From NCBI GenBank assembly GCA_021307315.1, contig JAJSPD010000018.1, forward strand, positions 1 through 64,000: a stretch of 64,000 nucleotides of DNA, written 5' to 3'. Both the position numbers and the translations under genes were made by a program. The stretch is from Bisporella sp. PMI_857. Its lineage: Eukaryota > Ascomycota > Leotiomycetes > Helotiales > Helotiaceae. This document shows positions 1 to 10,917 of this stretch, piece after piece. Within the stretch, counting starts at the first letter, position 1. Every line of letters starts with the position of its first letter. The notes below the pieces were generated by a model. It was not told the origin of the DNA and ran no database searches. It worked only from the letters and a program-made list of their open reading frames with translations.

Positions 1-2660
1 TACAAGTTTTACAAAGTTTTTATAAACTAAAGTAAACTGCAAAAAAATTAAAATTTATTTTACAAGTTTTTTTTTGTTTGCAAAAAGTTTTGTTTAAAAT
101 TTAGTAGACTTGTATTTGTTTACGTATACGCAATTTGGCTTAATTTTACTTATTTACGTCGATAATATATTGTTTGCAGTTTGTAAAATAGCCGACATCG
201 AATAGTTCGACAATTATTTTTTGTTACGATTTAAAGCTAAAAACTTAAAAAAAATTAAAAAAAATTTTAAATATACGAATTATTCGAAATCGAAAAACAA
301 AAAAAACTGTAAATCGATTAAAAGCAGTATTTAAACGCTGTTTTAAATCGTTACGGGTTTTATACAGCATTTACAAAAAAAAGTTTATTTTAATCGAAAA
401 TTACAACAATTTACGACTTGCAAAACTTAACGATTAACGAATTAACGTTAATAAATACTAACAAATTATAAATAGTTTAATGTATAGTATAATTTACATT
501 CGTTTAAACAAAGTTTTTAATTTCGAAAAACTTAACTAATTTATAAAAAACTTTGCAAATTACTATAGCGATGCATTTAAAAAACTTATACAATACTTAC
601 AAATTATAATAGTACAAAAAGTGCGCTACAAATTTAGAAAAAATTGTAGTTTAGTACTTTATTTAAATGCTGACTAAACAAAAAACAAAACGAACTGTAA
701 AAGCACTTTAAAAAATGTTACTATACTTTACAAAAAGTTTGTTTTTTAAAAAAGTATAAAACAAACTTCGATAACTGCATTTAGCACAAAATCGAAATAC
801 GTTGTAATAGTTATATATACAAAAACAAGTTAATAACTAGCACAGATTTTTTGCGATATAAAATTCGAAAAATATATTAAAAAACTATTACGAACTGTAA
901 AAATTCGCGAAAACAATTAAAAAATACTAGTTTTAGTTAAAAACTTTTATTTGTACAAATGTTCGAAACATATTAATATTTGCTATTATTATATTCGTAA
1001 TTTATTTAAAAAAAAACGAATATAAGTAACGTACGTGCTTACAGAATTTATACTTGTAAACGAACTAACAAAGCTTTTCGAATATATTATTTTCGAAAAG
1101 TACTACTGTTTATTAAAGCTAGTAAAAAAAAAAAAGCAGTTTTTTGCTCGAAAAAAAAACGTTAAAGTTAAGTAAAAGTAAAAAACAAAAAACAGCAATA
1201 AAAAAACAGTAAAAGCTAAGCATATACTTTATTACAAGTGTGCTAAATAAAAGTGTTAAAAATTAGTAGTATAGTCTACTCGTAAAGCATAGACTATACT
1301 TTATGTAATAGTTTAGTTATCAGTGAAAAAGTAAAACCCTTTTTACTGAACGACCTCCAAATAGTTCAATAATCAAGTCAATTCATCCTCCCTGAACCAC
1401 TGCACTTGGGCAGACCTTGCGTACAGCACAAGTTTCCACTAATGCCTATTTAACATAAACATAGTATATGTGTTTATAAACTGGCTTAGCAAGCGCTTTA
1501 TTTCGATTTTTTGCAAAAAAACGGTCAACGCTAAAACTATAACTTAGCTGTACTTAGTGCACGTTTACAAATACTACAGCTTAGCTACTACTATTGTGTC
1601 GAATCGAGAACTTTAGTTTGTTTTCGCGTTCTAAAACGAATTCTGCCGGCTATTAAACACTAAACTTAAGCTTTTTACAGTATACTACTTTTAAACGAAC
1701 GGCTAAACTGAAAACGCTAACTAGTAAATCGACTAGCGCTTTCGCTTTTTTGCTAATGCTTTTTAAAACAACTAATCTACTTTGATTTACGCAGTAAATT
1801 ACGCAACAGTTATATTGCTACACTATTTTACAGAACTGTTTTTTTTTATAGTCGAGCTAAAGTATTAACTTCGAATAAATATAAACTAAGTTCGCTTTAA
1901 AGACTTTGTTTCGGTTTTACAGTACATTAAAGAAACTCGGAAAAATACTTAAACTTATATTGAAAAAATCTATAAAGCTTAAAAATAAGCTAAAACTGAA
2001 ATAGCTAAAACTTAAAAGCAATAAACAATACAAACTAATAAGCACCGACGGCTAGTCGATTTCAAAGTTAAAAACAAAGTATAAGTTTCGACAAAAAACT
2101 GGACTAGTAAACGGCTAAACCGAAAACTAAACTACTAAAATAAAAACTTATATAAAATTACTAAGCAAATAAGTTATTTATATCGCTTAAAGTTTCTAAA
2201 AAGCAATTAGTTTTATAACGTTTTTGCACCGGAACTTTTGCGGAAAAACTTTAGTAACTCGCTATTAAACTAGTATTAAAAGCTTTTAATGCTTGTAGTT
2301 TACAATTAACAGCCGAAGTAAAAAATCGAGCAAGTTTTACAAAGCCGGAAATACTGCCGAAAGTTTTAATATTAAGTTAAGTAAATAAGCGTAAACTATA
2401 ACTTTGTATTTTACAACGCCGAAAAGTTTAAAAAAGCGCTATACAAGCTTAAAGCTTTTTACGACGAGTACTTTAAAGCTGAAAGTTTTTCGGTGAACTT
2501 GCAGTACTGGCTTAACTGTTATTTGCAGAGCAAAAAACCAGCTGATCGCTTAAATAATAATAGGTAAAACGGGCTACATAAGCTAAAAAATAGTGGATTT
2601 TTATTTTTATTTTTATTTTTGCTATAGCTTAAGGGCAAGCTATGCTAGAAAAGAGGGTAA
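1..2660 (+). mobile_element. RIP-degraded Ty3/gypsy (chromovirus) internal region
   Basis: The segment is strongly AT-rich, dominated by TA, AA and TT steps, and has no open frame of useful length. It ends in a polypurine stretch (about 2649-2660) directly before an LTR that starts TGTCACGG. Its last kilobase still reads as a gypsy Pol tail once TAA/TAG codons are ignored. The pattern fits a retrotransposon inactivated by repeat-induced point mutation (C to T on both strands), a process known in Pezizomycotina. The 5' end and 5' LTR lie outside the window. I could not place reverse transcriptase or RNase H motifs, so the first 1.8 kb is assigned by continuity only. Confidence 0.75.
1915..2575 (+). 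pseudogene. Remnant of gypsy Pol: integrase C-terminus and chromodomain
   Basis: Ignoring stops, residues around 2055-2240 read like the conserved gypsy integrase tail: a basic RR-L-DF-V-KV-VSTKNW-S-RL-RKL block followed by a YRL-type strand. From about 2403 a second block (FYNAEKFKKALYKLKAFYDE, then a WLNCYLQSKKPADR-like end) matches the C-terminal half of a chromodomain in chromoviral integrases. Many in-frame TAA and TAG codons sit where Gln or Trp would be expected, which suits RIP. The element therefore belonged to the chromovirus branch, whose integrase binds histone marks. It cannot encode a working protein. Confidence 0.7.
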
Positions 2661-2914
2661 TGTCACGGCCCTGACTTTTTAGACGAAGCTTAGCACCGGA
2701 CACCCCAGAGCTCGGACGGAGCTCAGCACCGGACATCCTAAAGCTCGCTTATACTGGCCTCCGGCCAGCTTCCTGTATATAGAGCGCTGCTTTCCTTCCC
2801 TTCTTCTGTCTGTAGCTTGTTCTCTTAGTTATAGCAATTGATAGTTGTTCACACCTTTGAGTCCTTCCACCTGGATCTACGGATCGAGATCCCTGTTCAG
2901 CTTGAGTTGTTACA
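2661..2914 (+). repeat. 3' LTR of the gypsy element
   Basis: A 254 bp unit begins TGTCACGG and ends TTGTTACA, so it has the TG...CA ends expected of an LTR, and it follows a polypurine tract. A short internal direct repeat (AGCACCGGACA, about 2692 and 2725) is visible. Unlike the interior, it keeps a normal base composition and shows few RIP-type changes. Confidence 0.7.
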
Positions 2915-3090
2915 CCTAAAGCTCGCTTACTGGCCTCCGGCCAGCTTCCTGTATATAGAGCGCTGCTTTCCTTCCCTTCTTCTGTCTGTAGCTTGTTCTC
3001 TTAATTATAGCAATTGATAGTTGTTCACACCTTTGAGTCCTTCCACCTGGATCTACGGATCGAGATCCTTGTTCAGCTTGAGTTGTTACA
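2915..3090 (+). repeat. Tandem partial LTR copy
   Basis: This is a direct repeat of 2737-2914, the last about 178 bp of the LTR, joined end to end with it. The differences seen are a 2 bp deletion and two transition-type changes (G/A and C/T), so the duplication is young. It also ends in TTGTTACA. It looks like replication slippage or unequal exchange inside the LTR rather than a second insertion. Confidence 0.8.
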
Positions 3091-3457
3091 ACGACACTCG
3101 CTGTAAATTTACAGATACAAAAAACAACAGTAGTATTATACAAGAATCTTAAGCTAAAAAAAAGAAGCTCGAAAAAAGCAGGCTATATATACAAGGAAAG
3201 CTTTAAAAGCTCAGCTGCAGAAAATCACGTGCTTACTAAAAGCGGGATGTAACAACTTAAAAATAGCTTCATTTAAGGTTAGTATTATAGTATATCGCAG
3301 TGCAGTATAATATAATATAAGATTGCAAAATTTGCCGTGGTGCGTATACAAAATTGAAATCTTATATTGCGTGGTGTATAGTATTGATATTAGAGGTCGA
3401 TATATCTCGAGAAATACTAATGGGAACACTGCTCCAGGGTGCTCATTTAGATCGTAC
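3091..3457. other. AT-rich spacer between LTR copy and HET gene
   Basis: AT-rich sequence with short palindromic TATA/ATAT tracts around 3290-3330. No convincing coding frame. It contains the 3' flank of the HET gene. Confidence 0.5.
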
Positions 3458-5365
3458 CTATTTTAGGAAAATTTCCTCTGCTGCTTCGTATACGAGACGC
3501 TGTTTCCCCTCTGGCAATCCACGCTCAGCGACAAGAATGGCATCTTCGTCACATATGAGGGCCAACGGACCACCATCCATAAGCTCTAACACATAACAAG
3601 AACCTACCACCTTGCGTATGTCGCTTTCGGGTTTCCGCAAAATCATAGGTAGGACACAACCTAGAATCAACCAGATCTCATTCCCAGGCGCCGCACATCC
3701 ATCGTAAGTGGAGATCGGCAGTCCGTCTGACGTGAAGGCAAGATCCTTGTATATGGCAGCGGATATGATATGACCAATAACCTGCTTTAATATAACCGGT
3801 ATATCGGGGCCGCTCTCACCACGAATGAAGTCTGGGCCAGCATTTGAGAACGGCGATAAGCCCGTGGCTATGTTCTTCAGGGACTGCAGCAGGTTGGCTT
3901 CCTTTGAATAATATTCTGGCAATAGATTCGGATTCTCTGAGCTTATAATATGACGGACTACGTCTCGAAATGTATCATCGGTCGTCCTATTCACCGCCTC
4001 TAGCACTGTAAGAGCCTCGTTGCAAAATATACTTAGACTACATAGAATATCTCCTAAAGTCTTCGGGAAAACTTTAAGTTCAAAAACTAAAGCTATCTGG
4101 GATATTGGGAAGCCAAGGACACGTATGGCGCCTTCCGCACTGAGGGACAGCTTCGCCGGTTGACCCACATGAGCATCTGCCCTTCTCGTGCTTGGTGAGG
4201 ATATAAGGGGTTGTGTCATGTCACTCCAGTCCGGAACCCAAGAAGGGAGCTCTGGGAACCTTCGCCCACGCTTAGTCACAAATTCCAAGAAGTCTAAATT
4301 ACCAGAGTTGGCGCTGTTAGCTATTGCGAGGTCGGTGTAAAGTTCAGTCACACTCTTCGAATAATTAACAGTCAACCCAGCGCTCGTTAAAAGATTCCGA
4401 TCATGCGCTAGTGGGAGAAGGGCAAACACGCGATCGCGAGGATCCGTTGTTTTCAAGCGGGACATGCTACTCAGTAAGTGAATCAGGCGAAGACCACCAT
4501 CCTTACCGGTACTGCCTCGACGGAGCTCTTCATCTCGCCACAGTATACGCTTGCGTGGGGAGACAATCTTAGTCAGTGCGTGGATGTCGAATCTTGAGAG
4601 GAGATCATGCCATTGCATCCTAAGACCACTACTTTCCTCCTGGCGACCACGCTTGCCAACAAGGTCTAAGAATTCACCGACTTTATCACCATCTAGCTCG
4701 TCATCTCGACAGTGAAATACGCTGTGTCGAGAAAGAATAAGTTCTTGCTGGACCCATACCCTATTCCAGTAGGAGTTTGTGAAGAAGGGCTCCAAAGGGA
4801 GCCAGAACTCCGTGTCATCGCCGAGACAGTGTTCGGAGCTGTCGCCTGGAAAATGTAACATCTTGTAGAAAGCGGGCTGAGTGATGTCTATCTTTATATC
4901 CATCCACACACGAACGGTATTCGCGCCACGGTAGATCTGCTCCATCAACATAACCTGATGGTTCCTCTCGTTGAGATCGGACTGATTTATGCACACGGCA
5001 TCAATCCAAATCACTCGCTCTATTCCCTCGAGCCTCAAGTGCTGAAGACATCGTCTCAGATGACGCGTAATGTAAATCTTCGCCCCATCGACTGTGATTG
5101 AGGCAGAAAGGCGAGGAGGGCCCCAGACGTACGAAAGGGCGTCGTACTGTGGCGGCTGCGATAGTGAATGGGTTACTAGAGATGCGGCTATCGCCGAGCC
5201 GCGAGGGCCGGAATGAAGATGTAGCAGCCGAAATTCGTCTTTTGCGGTATCTAGGGCATTGTAGACGCAAGCATTGTGCGCTAGTCGAGCGGGCGAGTCG
5301 ATTACAAAGTCGTAACAGCGGCTGTAAAGGTGCGATACTGCTGAGCCGAACGCGCTGCGAGACAT
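3458..5365 (-). CDS. Heterokaryon incompatibility (HET) domain protein
   Basis: An intact single-exon reading frame of about 635 residues. The first ATG is at 5365; a GTG six bases upstream is not a credible start. The HET domain (PF06985 family) fills the N-terminal third: the YDALSYVWG signature is at about residues 74-82, and the IWIDAVCINQ block with the following E-I-RGA-V-VW segment at about 120-157. The rest is the usual variable HET C-terminus, ending in a short conserved-looking strand that mentions a cysteine-containing VGSCYVL motif. HET proteins trigger cell death after fusion of genetically different hyphae. Specificity and partner cannot be read from sequence. It stands alone between a dead retroelement and a gene-poor region. 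The frame is undamaged despite the nearby RIP, so it is probably functional. Confidence 0.9.
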   Translation of the reverse strand: MSRSAFGSAVSHLYSRCYDFVIDSPARLAHNACVYNALDTAKDEFRLLHLHSGPRGSAIAASLVTHSLSQPPQYDALSYVWGPPRLSASITVDGAKIYITRHLRRCLQHLRLEGIERVIWIDAVCINQSDLNERNHQVMLMEQIYRGANTVRVWMDIKIDITQPAFYKMLHFPGDSSEHCLGDDTEFWLPLEPFFTNSYWNRVWVQQELILSRHSVFHCRDDELDGDKVGEFLDLVGKRGRQEESSGLRMQWHDLLSRFDIHALTKIVSPRKRILWRDEELRRGSTGKDGGLRLIHLLSSMSRLKTTDPRDRVFALLPLAHDRNLLTSAGLTVNYSKSVTELYTDLAIANSANSGNLDFLEFVTKRGRRFPELPSWVPDWSDMTQPLISSPSTRRADAHVGQPAKLSLSAEGAIRVLGFPISQIALVFELKVFPKTLGDILCSLSIFCNEALTVLEAVNRTTDDTFRDVVRHIISSENPNLLPEYYSKEANLLQSLKNIATGLSPFSNAGPDFIRGESGPDIPVILKQVIGHIISAAIYKDLAFTSDGLPISTYDGCAAPGNEIWLILGCVLPMILRKPESDIRKVVGSCYVLELMDGGPLALICDEDAILVAERGLPEGKQRLVYEAAEEIFLK

Positions 5366-7720
5366 TGCCACAATTCGATAGGTTTGGCTACATCAATTAG
5401 GTATGCTTCTTTACCCTTAATAAGTCGAATAAGCTATATGAAACTTGGCAAATCCAAATAATAAGTGGCGCTAACAAAGTACTTGGACACGATGCATAAT
5501 TGTTAGCACCGAGTCCTAAAGGCGGCTGATAATCTCAGGCTACAATATATTGACAAAGAAGCAACTAACCAGAACTATTCTAGTGCTGCCGACTCAAGTG
5601 TCTTGGCGGTGTGCCTCAATTAATCTCTATTAGTTAACAAAAAGGAAGCCGAAATCGAGCCCTACTATAGTACGAAAAACTTTGATACTTTAGAACACCT
5701 TCACTCTTTAGTTTAGTATTCTCGTAATAGAATCTCCCTATTAGTCGCCCTGCCAGGCCAGGAATTGAATTCGTCAGGTAGAATTCCATTTCTGATCCGA
5801 TTGCCATTCCTACCCATCATATAATACTTATTCCATGGACGACCCTACAATCCACATAATTCCTCCAAAAATTTCGCTCATCGTTATATTGCTTTGAAGT
5901 AAGACCAAAACTGGCTTGGATGGTTTGCACATGGAGCAGATCTATGGTAATTTATAGATATCCATTCCTCGTGGAGCGCACAACGAGATAGAGATCCGCT
6001 AGCTCGCCTTCTGCAAGCGCTTGTGAAAATTGGTTGGATGTAACTGGATTGACGTTGCACTATGAAGTGATAGCCGCGACAGTGCCCAAAATCCAGCGTT
6101 AATTGTGGGCAGCTATGGTGCTGGGCCTCCCTGGAATCCCGTTACTGCTTATCTTGATACGGCTTTCTTCTTTGTTCAGGACTCTAGTAAGAATCTCGCT
6201 TCGTTTTCTCACTTAATCGATGCATGCTGATTCGAGTGCTGATTCGAGCGCTGATAGGTATCAAAACTCTTCGATGGAGATCGGCAACAGTTTCACCAGC
6301 TACTCCAAAAACGGATCTCTCCCGTTGACTAGTTCCCCCTAGTCAACTCAGATTTGACCGCTCCATGCAACATGACAGAAGTCAGTTAGAGCGTATAATT
6401 CCTTTTGCGATGTGTTTCGAACCCAGACAACTTCTCCATTCTCTACTCGCATGTTTCAAATATAAAGAATATTTTGTATGGGCTTTCGAGACTCCTTTGT
6501 ACAAATCAATGTCGGGGGTGTCGATAGTCTCAGTTAGATGAAATCTTAGATTTATGTTTACGATGCATTCTTCACTAAGAAATCGGCCTGTATTAGATAT
6601 CTGAGAGGGCGGTTTTGATATGTTTAAAGAAAGCCGAAATGCCCAAGAACCGGATCTTCGAATCGGCCAAAATCTCCACCAACAACTCTCAGCTCTTCTT
6701 TTTGTACTAAATCAAGATCACTATATTCAACAATGTTGGCATATACACCACTTCCGAAGCTTCGCAAATGCAGGTTCTGTTCTCAAAACACTTGTTCATT
6801 CAGTATATCGTGCCATGCTTGCAGAGGGGCAACACTACCAACTCTCGACGCCGACAGAAACGTCCTCTCATGGACGATTTTCTCGTTCGGCGAACACGCC
6901 GAAGCCCCAGAGAGAACCTGCCTTTCGGGTTTCTTTCATGCAATGGAGGTGTTCTATCTCGAGCAGAATCTTAATGTAGCTCTTTGTCTCGGTGATACTC
7001 AAGCAAGATATATGATAGCCCGTTATCCAGATGGGAAAACTGTTTTTTCCGTCCTAAGGAACTGTCGGAATACCTACCACGTAGCAAAAGGCGTGGTAGC
7101 TGTGACTACGCTCTTGCTGGTATGGTTATGATATTCGTTGATTCTTCTAAGCTACGGCCTATTGCCAGGTAGTTATATAGATAGTAGGAGACCCACAATC
7201 CTCGCGATATGGAACGCGTGAAACTATGTACATGCATTCCAACAGGAACCAAAACGCGAAAAGAGTAGGATGGAATGCAGCTGATGTAGATGACATCAGC
7301 ATAGAGTTAGGGTGATATTTTACAAGGATGAGGGGTTTTGCCGTGCCGAATGACACAAATTGGTACTGGGATATAAACTGCATCTGGCTGCACTTGTTCT
7401 CATTTCCACTGCCCCTGCTAGACAACTACAATGAAAGCTCACTATATCACAACTCCCTCAGTATAATCCTCTTGCAACGCTCAAATCTATCCTCAACCTC
7501 ATCTTCTCTTGTATGTATATCTTACCCATATGGTATTTCATTCACTTCCAACTTAATGACCTTTACAGGCAATAAATATGCCTCCCCGGCTCAACCACAT
7601 CTTTACCGCGCAACACTTAACACAAGATAGAAGTCTGATTCAATGATTTGTTATACACAATTCATGTTGGATTTGAGCAAGCTATCTATCAAAACAAAAT
7701 CTGGACAACTACTCTGTTCT
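5366..7720. other. Gene-poor interval with weak plus-strand frames
   Basis: No recognisable family was found. The longest frame on the plus strand (about 6733-7131) encodes a Cys-rich start and a hydrophobic C-terminal end, but it overlaps a second frame of similar quality (6620-6979) and neither resembles a known domain. A short direct repeat of GCTGATTCGAG occurs near 6230. This may be decayed coding sequence. The HET promoter lies at the left edge. Confidence 0.35.
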
Positions 7721-8148
7721 TCACTTGTGCTTCGGCCAACACCATTCCACCTCTGCCTCTAATTTGTGCTTCGATGGATTTCCAATATCGTTCCACGTGA
7801 ATTTCCCATAAAAAGGTTGACATTTACAAAAGGCTGGACGCATCCAGCATGTCTGAGAATCTTCGTGATCCACAGACCAAACGGATCTACCCTATGCTCT
7901 AACTACTGGCGATATTTTACTTATAATTTCTCTCTGAAATATATCGTCGTCTATTCCTTCGTATATTTCTGAGCCAATATCTCTCTAGAGTGGGTCAAAA
8001 AGCTGGCGGGATGCATCGTCTTAAACTATATTAGACAGCCAACGCTCTGCCCACCAAGGAAAATATCCAGTCCATTCCCAGTCAATGGTGGCCTCGATCT
8101 TATTATCTTTGACTATAATATTCGAAAGGTTCAGATCCTCATGAGTCC

Positions 8149-8319
8149 TATAAATGACAATTTCGGAGTTAGCTTGCTGATTTCAGTATCAATTGCTAAG
8201 ACAGCGTTTTAAGAACTATTTACTCTAGACATATTTGCTTTGTAACACACGTCTTGAGAGTAAATAACTCAGAATAGTTTCTGTAATAGCACAATCCAAT
8301 CCAAGGACGTCAGACTTAC
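8149..8319 (-). other. Intron of the APH pseudogene containing an exon copy
   Basis: The donor GTAAGT starts at 8319 and the acceptor ATAG ends at 8149. Removing it joins DPYV and LTHEDL in frame exactly as the family expects (codon TT|G). At 171 bp it is the longest confident intron in the window. Most of it (8165-8287) is a diverged copy of exon sequence at 8548-8676. Confidence 0.75.
8165..8287 (-). repeat. Decayed duplicate of APH exon segment, inside the intron
   Basis: Aligned by eye with 8548-8676. The first 24 bases differ at about three positions and the last 35 at about seven, with clear but weaker similarity and a few small gaps between. Both copies have the same orientation. The copy has stops in all useful frames and no longer codes. 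Confidence 0.65.
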
Positions 8320-8547
8320 AAGACGTACGGATCTGATTTTGGAAAATTGCGTTTGAGTTCTTGATATTTCTCTTCGATTATCAGTGGATCCTCGGTCTCA
8401 TGAATTTCGGAAAGGCCAAAGCAAAGCTCTTCTTTAAGATTTTCAAACTACTCCTCTGTTGTGGGCCCTATTTATTTACATGCAGGAGCTCTGCGCCGTG
8501 AACACGAGAATACAATATCATCAAGAATGCCTATCCCCGTCAAACTC

Positions 8548-8676
8548 GGAATTAGTTTGCTGAATTCAGTAAAAATCTGGAGTGGAGACAAGGTTTTCGG
8601 GAGTTCTTTCCCCTAAGATATAATGCTCCATAAACAGATGCCTCGAGAGCAAATTACTCGGAAAAACTTTTGTAAT
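8548..8676 (-). repeat. Parent exon segment of the intronic duplicate
   Basis: Coding part of the APH relic (LLSRHLFMEHYILGERTPEN region and the start of the next stretch). It is the better preserved partner of the repeat at 8165-8287. Confidence 0.65.
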
Positions 8677-9481
8677 GAAAGATTTGTCTTCGCGGCCAGC
8701 AGACTTACTACCATCAACCTTCCGAGGCACCGGTGATGTGAACTGTCTCATCTGTTTAATAACATCGCCGACTTGGTTCCTGTAGTTAGACTTTTGTCCT
8801 GGAGTAAGAGTATGCCAAATTCGGTCCAACGTTATGCCTGGAGCTCGAGACATCAGCGTAAGATCTACCTTGTCCATAGGAGCACTAAGTTTCCGCATTT
8901 CCTTAATAAGCGGGATTGTCAAGCTTGGCTGGTTGCGTAAAAACTCTTGAGTAATGAAATCATTCCAGAGAGTGGCATCGTTTGATCGATCACAAATCAT
9001 CCATCTAGATCCGACCTCCCATGTTCCCATATTTGCACGGGTATGAACGATCCGAATGCGGGATCCGTATGAAGCAAGAACCTCATCGTAAACCGTCCAG
9101 CCACATGACCAACACAACTCCTGTTCTTTCGGATCGGGATCGCTATTGAGAATTGTGCTAGCATGTTTAAGTCCTTTGCGCTTCTCGGGTGTGCTACCAT
9201 CGGGTGAAAATATAAGATCTCTGTAAATTTTTTCTAACTGAGAGTAATCCTCGCGATCAACAGCAGTTGGAGGCATGGTGTTGAGCCGTACTTGTGTCAG
9301 CTTAAGGAGAACTGTCCGCTGCATTTCCAGGCTCCTCTTTTTGTAATCAATCATAGCTTTGACAAACCGTCCAAAATACGCTAAGACAAAGTGATTTCAG
9401 TTGAATATAGAACTTTCAATCATCTGCTTCAAGGAATTTCTTCCAAGCAAATATCCCTTTGTTATGTGGAGCAAGAAACAT

Positions 9482-10280
9482 CTACGCAAACAGCAGTTAT
9501 TAATCATACTGAATGTTAAGAAATTGTAATACATTGACAGTTCGGCTTTCTAGGCTTAACTTTATTGCACTTCTAGCGCTACCCGGTACTATGGAAAGTT
9601 AAAAACGGTCCTTGCTCCACACTTCTGATGCCGTCTTGAGAAGCCCATGGACATTTGGAGGAATCATGGGAGCATCGAAAGACTGCAAAAACGTAGTCGC
9701 AGAATTCGTTCAATGATCATCGATTATAGTCCGTGTGAATCAGTCGACAACTTGGAAAGTGGCGAGAAAACGAACTTTTGCTTCAAGGTGGCAAGACGGA
9801 CGCTTGAAGGTATAGGGCGTAAACATTGGTGGGCATGTGGCGGCGCTGTGCTGCTCAATACCTTTATGGCTTCAATTCCAGATGGTGGAATGAATAGAAT
9901 TGATCTGGTGTGGCAGATAGCCGGAGCAGAGAAGGTATAGTAAGGTCGAGATTTCCCTCTTGTTATAAATGCTTTACGTTATATACAGCCGAACTTTATC
10001 AACACCGTCAAATTAATCATCCATTATTTCTCACCATGTAGCAGATGGGCGACTAAACAAATATTACAAACTCAATTGATGCTGTGGCGTTCTAGTGGCG
10101 TTTCTAAATTCCTACAGAAAGGATATTCGAAAGTAAATATTACACAATGCTGTTGTCAATAGAGAATTAGAACTGCGTGATTAGGCTGCATAAGAAAATT
10201 TGCACCCAGATTCCAAGAATTGAACTGGCAGCAGTAGTACGGCACATCCGGTCGTTTATCTTTCTAAGAACCTCTCTCAA
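9482..10280. other. Spacer with one short plus-strand frame
   Basis: A frame from ATG 9647 to 9940 (97 codons) ends in a segment with a hydrophobic core and the sequence RIDLVWQIAGAEK. I do not recognise it. It could be the end of a decayed gene. The rest shows nothing. Confidence 0.3.
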
Positions 10281-10917
10281 CTACTCAGCCGTTTTAGAAG
10301 TCACTGTCACACTACCTGCCCCCTCAGTACCTGCAACCTTCCTAGCGTTTATTTCTGCTATCTGAACAGACGTACAGAGCTCCTCTTGAAAGATCTGTAA
10401 CACCCGAATCACTTCATCACGCTCTTGAATCCGAATTGGTCCTTTTGGGACCCTGTTTAGGAGAATATTTTTAAGCCTCATCGAGCTCGACGTCTCGTAG
10501 GGCGGCCACTTTATTTTTATGAAGTATCCGCACCTCGTACATGTTACTGACGACGTAGCCAACAAGCCAGCTAATATGGATCTTGGAGGTCATCTTCTCA
10601 CGCCACTTCTGACCTGCTTGATAGGTCCCGGTGAGAGGAGGCCGTAGAACTCCATAAGACCAGGTTGGGCAGCTCTGAACGAACATCTGTATTAGACTGC
10701 TAATCTCTCTCGTTAAGCTAGCTAGTGAGGGCTTCAAAGGGTCTTGCACCCGAGCCGCTTCATGGATGACCTGTTGTGGATGTACCTAAGTGATTCGAGG
10801 GTTTCTAGCCAGACACTTGTTGGGAGTTTTGAGTCGATAATAAGCATTCTACCCTTGGTGTTGACAGCCTTGCCCGCTCTTTTAATGTGATAAATAAGAT
10901 CCTTGGTATAAGGGAGT
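10281..10917 (-). mobile_element. Ty1/copia-type Pol relic
   Basis: On the minus strand, 10917-10738 reads as the end of a copia integrase: a GRMLIIDSKLP-S-WLE segment followed by YIHNRSSMKRLGCKT, matching the family pattern of -LP-LWPEA-, Y-NRTP- and LGWKTP. After a stop, 10749-10471 continues with the post-integrase motif HISWLVGYVVSNMYEVRI and LRDVELDEA, equivalent to the HIGYLVGYDSTNIYRIW and RDVTFDE blocks of fungal copia elements. A third fragment (to 10281) keeps an open frame but no motif. No LTRs or reverse transcriptase were found. The base composition is not extreme, so this copy seems to have escaped strong RIP. Confidence 0.7.

Larger units (their letters stand above)
7721..9481 (-). 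pseudogene. Aminoglycoside phosphotransferase (APH)-like kinase, pseudogene
   Basis: This is a fungal APH/choline-kinase-type fold gene that can be followed end to end. It starts at an ATG (9481) giving MFLAPHNKGIFAWKK, continues after a TGA and a shift into a long open stretch (9354-8566), then shifts frame at a T-run near 8570. The next stretch holds GPTTEE, a TAG, and FENLKEEL, running to a splice donor at 8319. After a 171 bp intron the catalytic loop THEDLNLSNIIV and the metal-binding IDWEW follow (8148-8030). The last part (to 7721) reads RPAFCKCQPF and GNP-KHKLE with three further stops. I count at least six in-frame stops and two frameshifts. Catalytic residues are otherwise still readable, so inactivation is fairly recent. 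The substrate of this family in fungi is generally unknown. Confidence 0.8.

Noticed and set aside
2915..3143. Minus-strand 75-codon frame over the LTR copy
   Set aside because: It lies within repeated LTR sequence and has no coding character.
8566..9354. The 262-codon open frame as an intact gene
   Set aside because: It is only the middle of an APH-like kinase. The start, catalytic loop and C-terminus continue on both sides behind stops, shifts and an intron.
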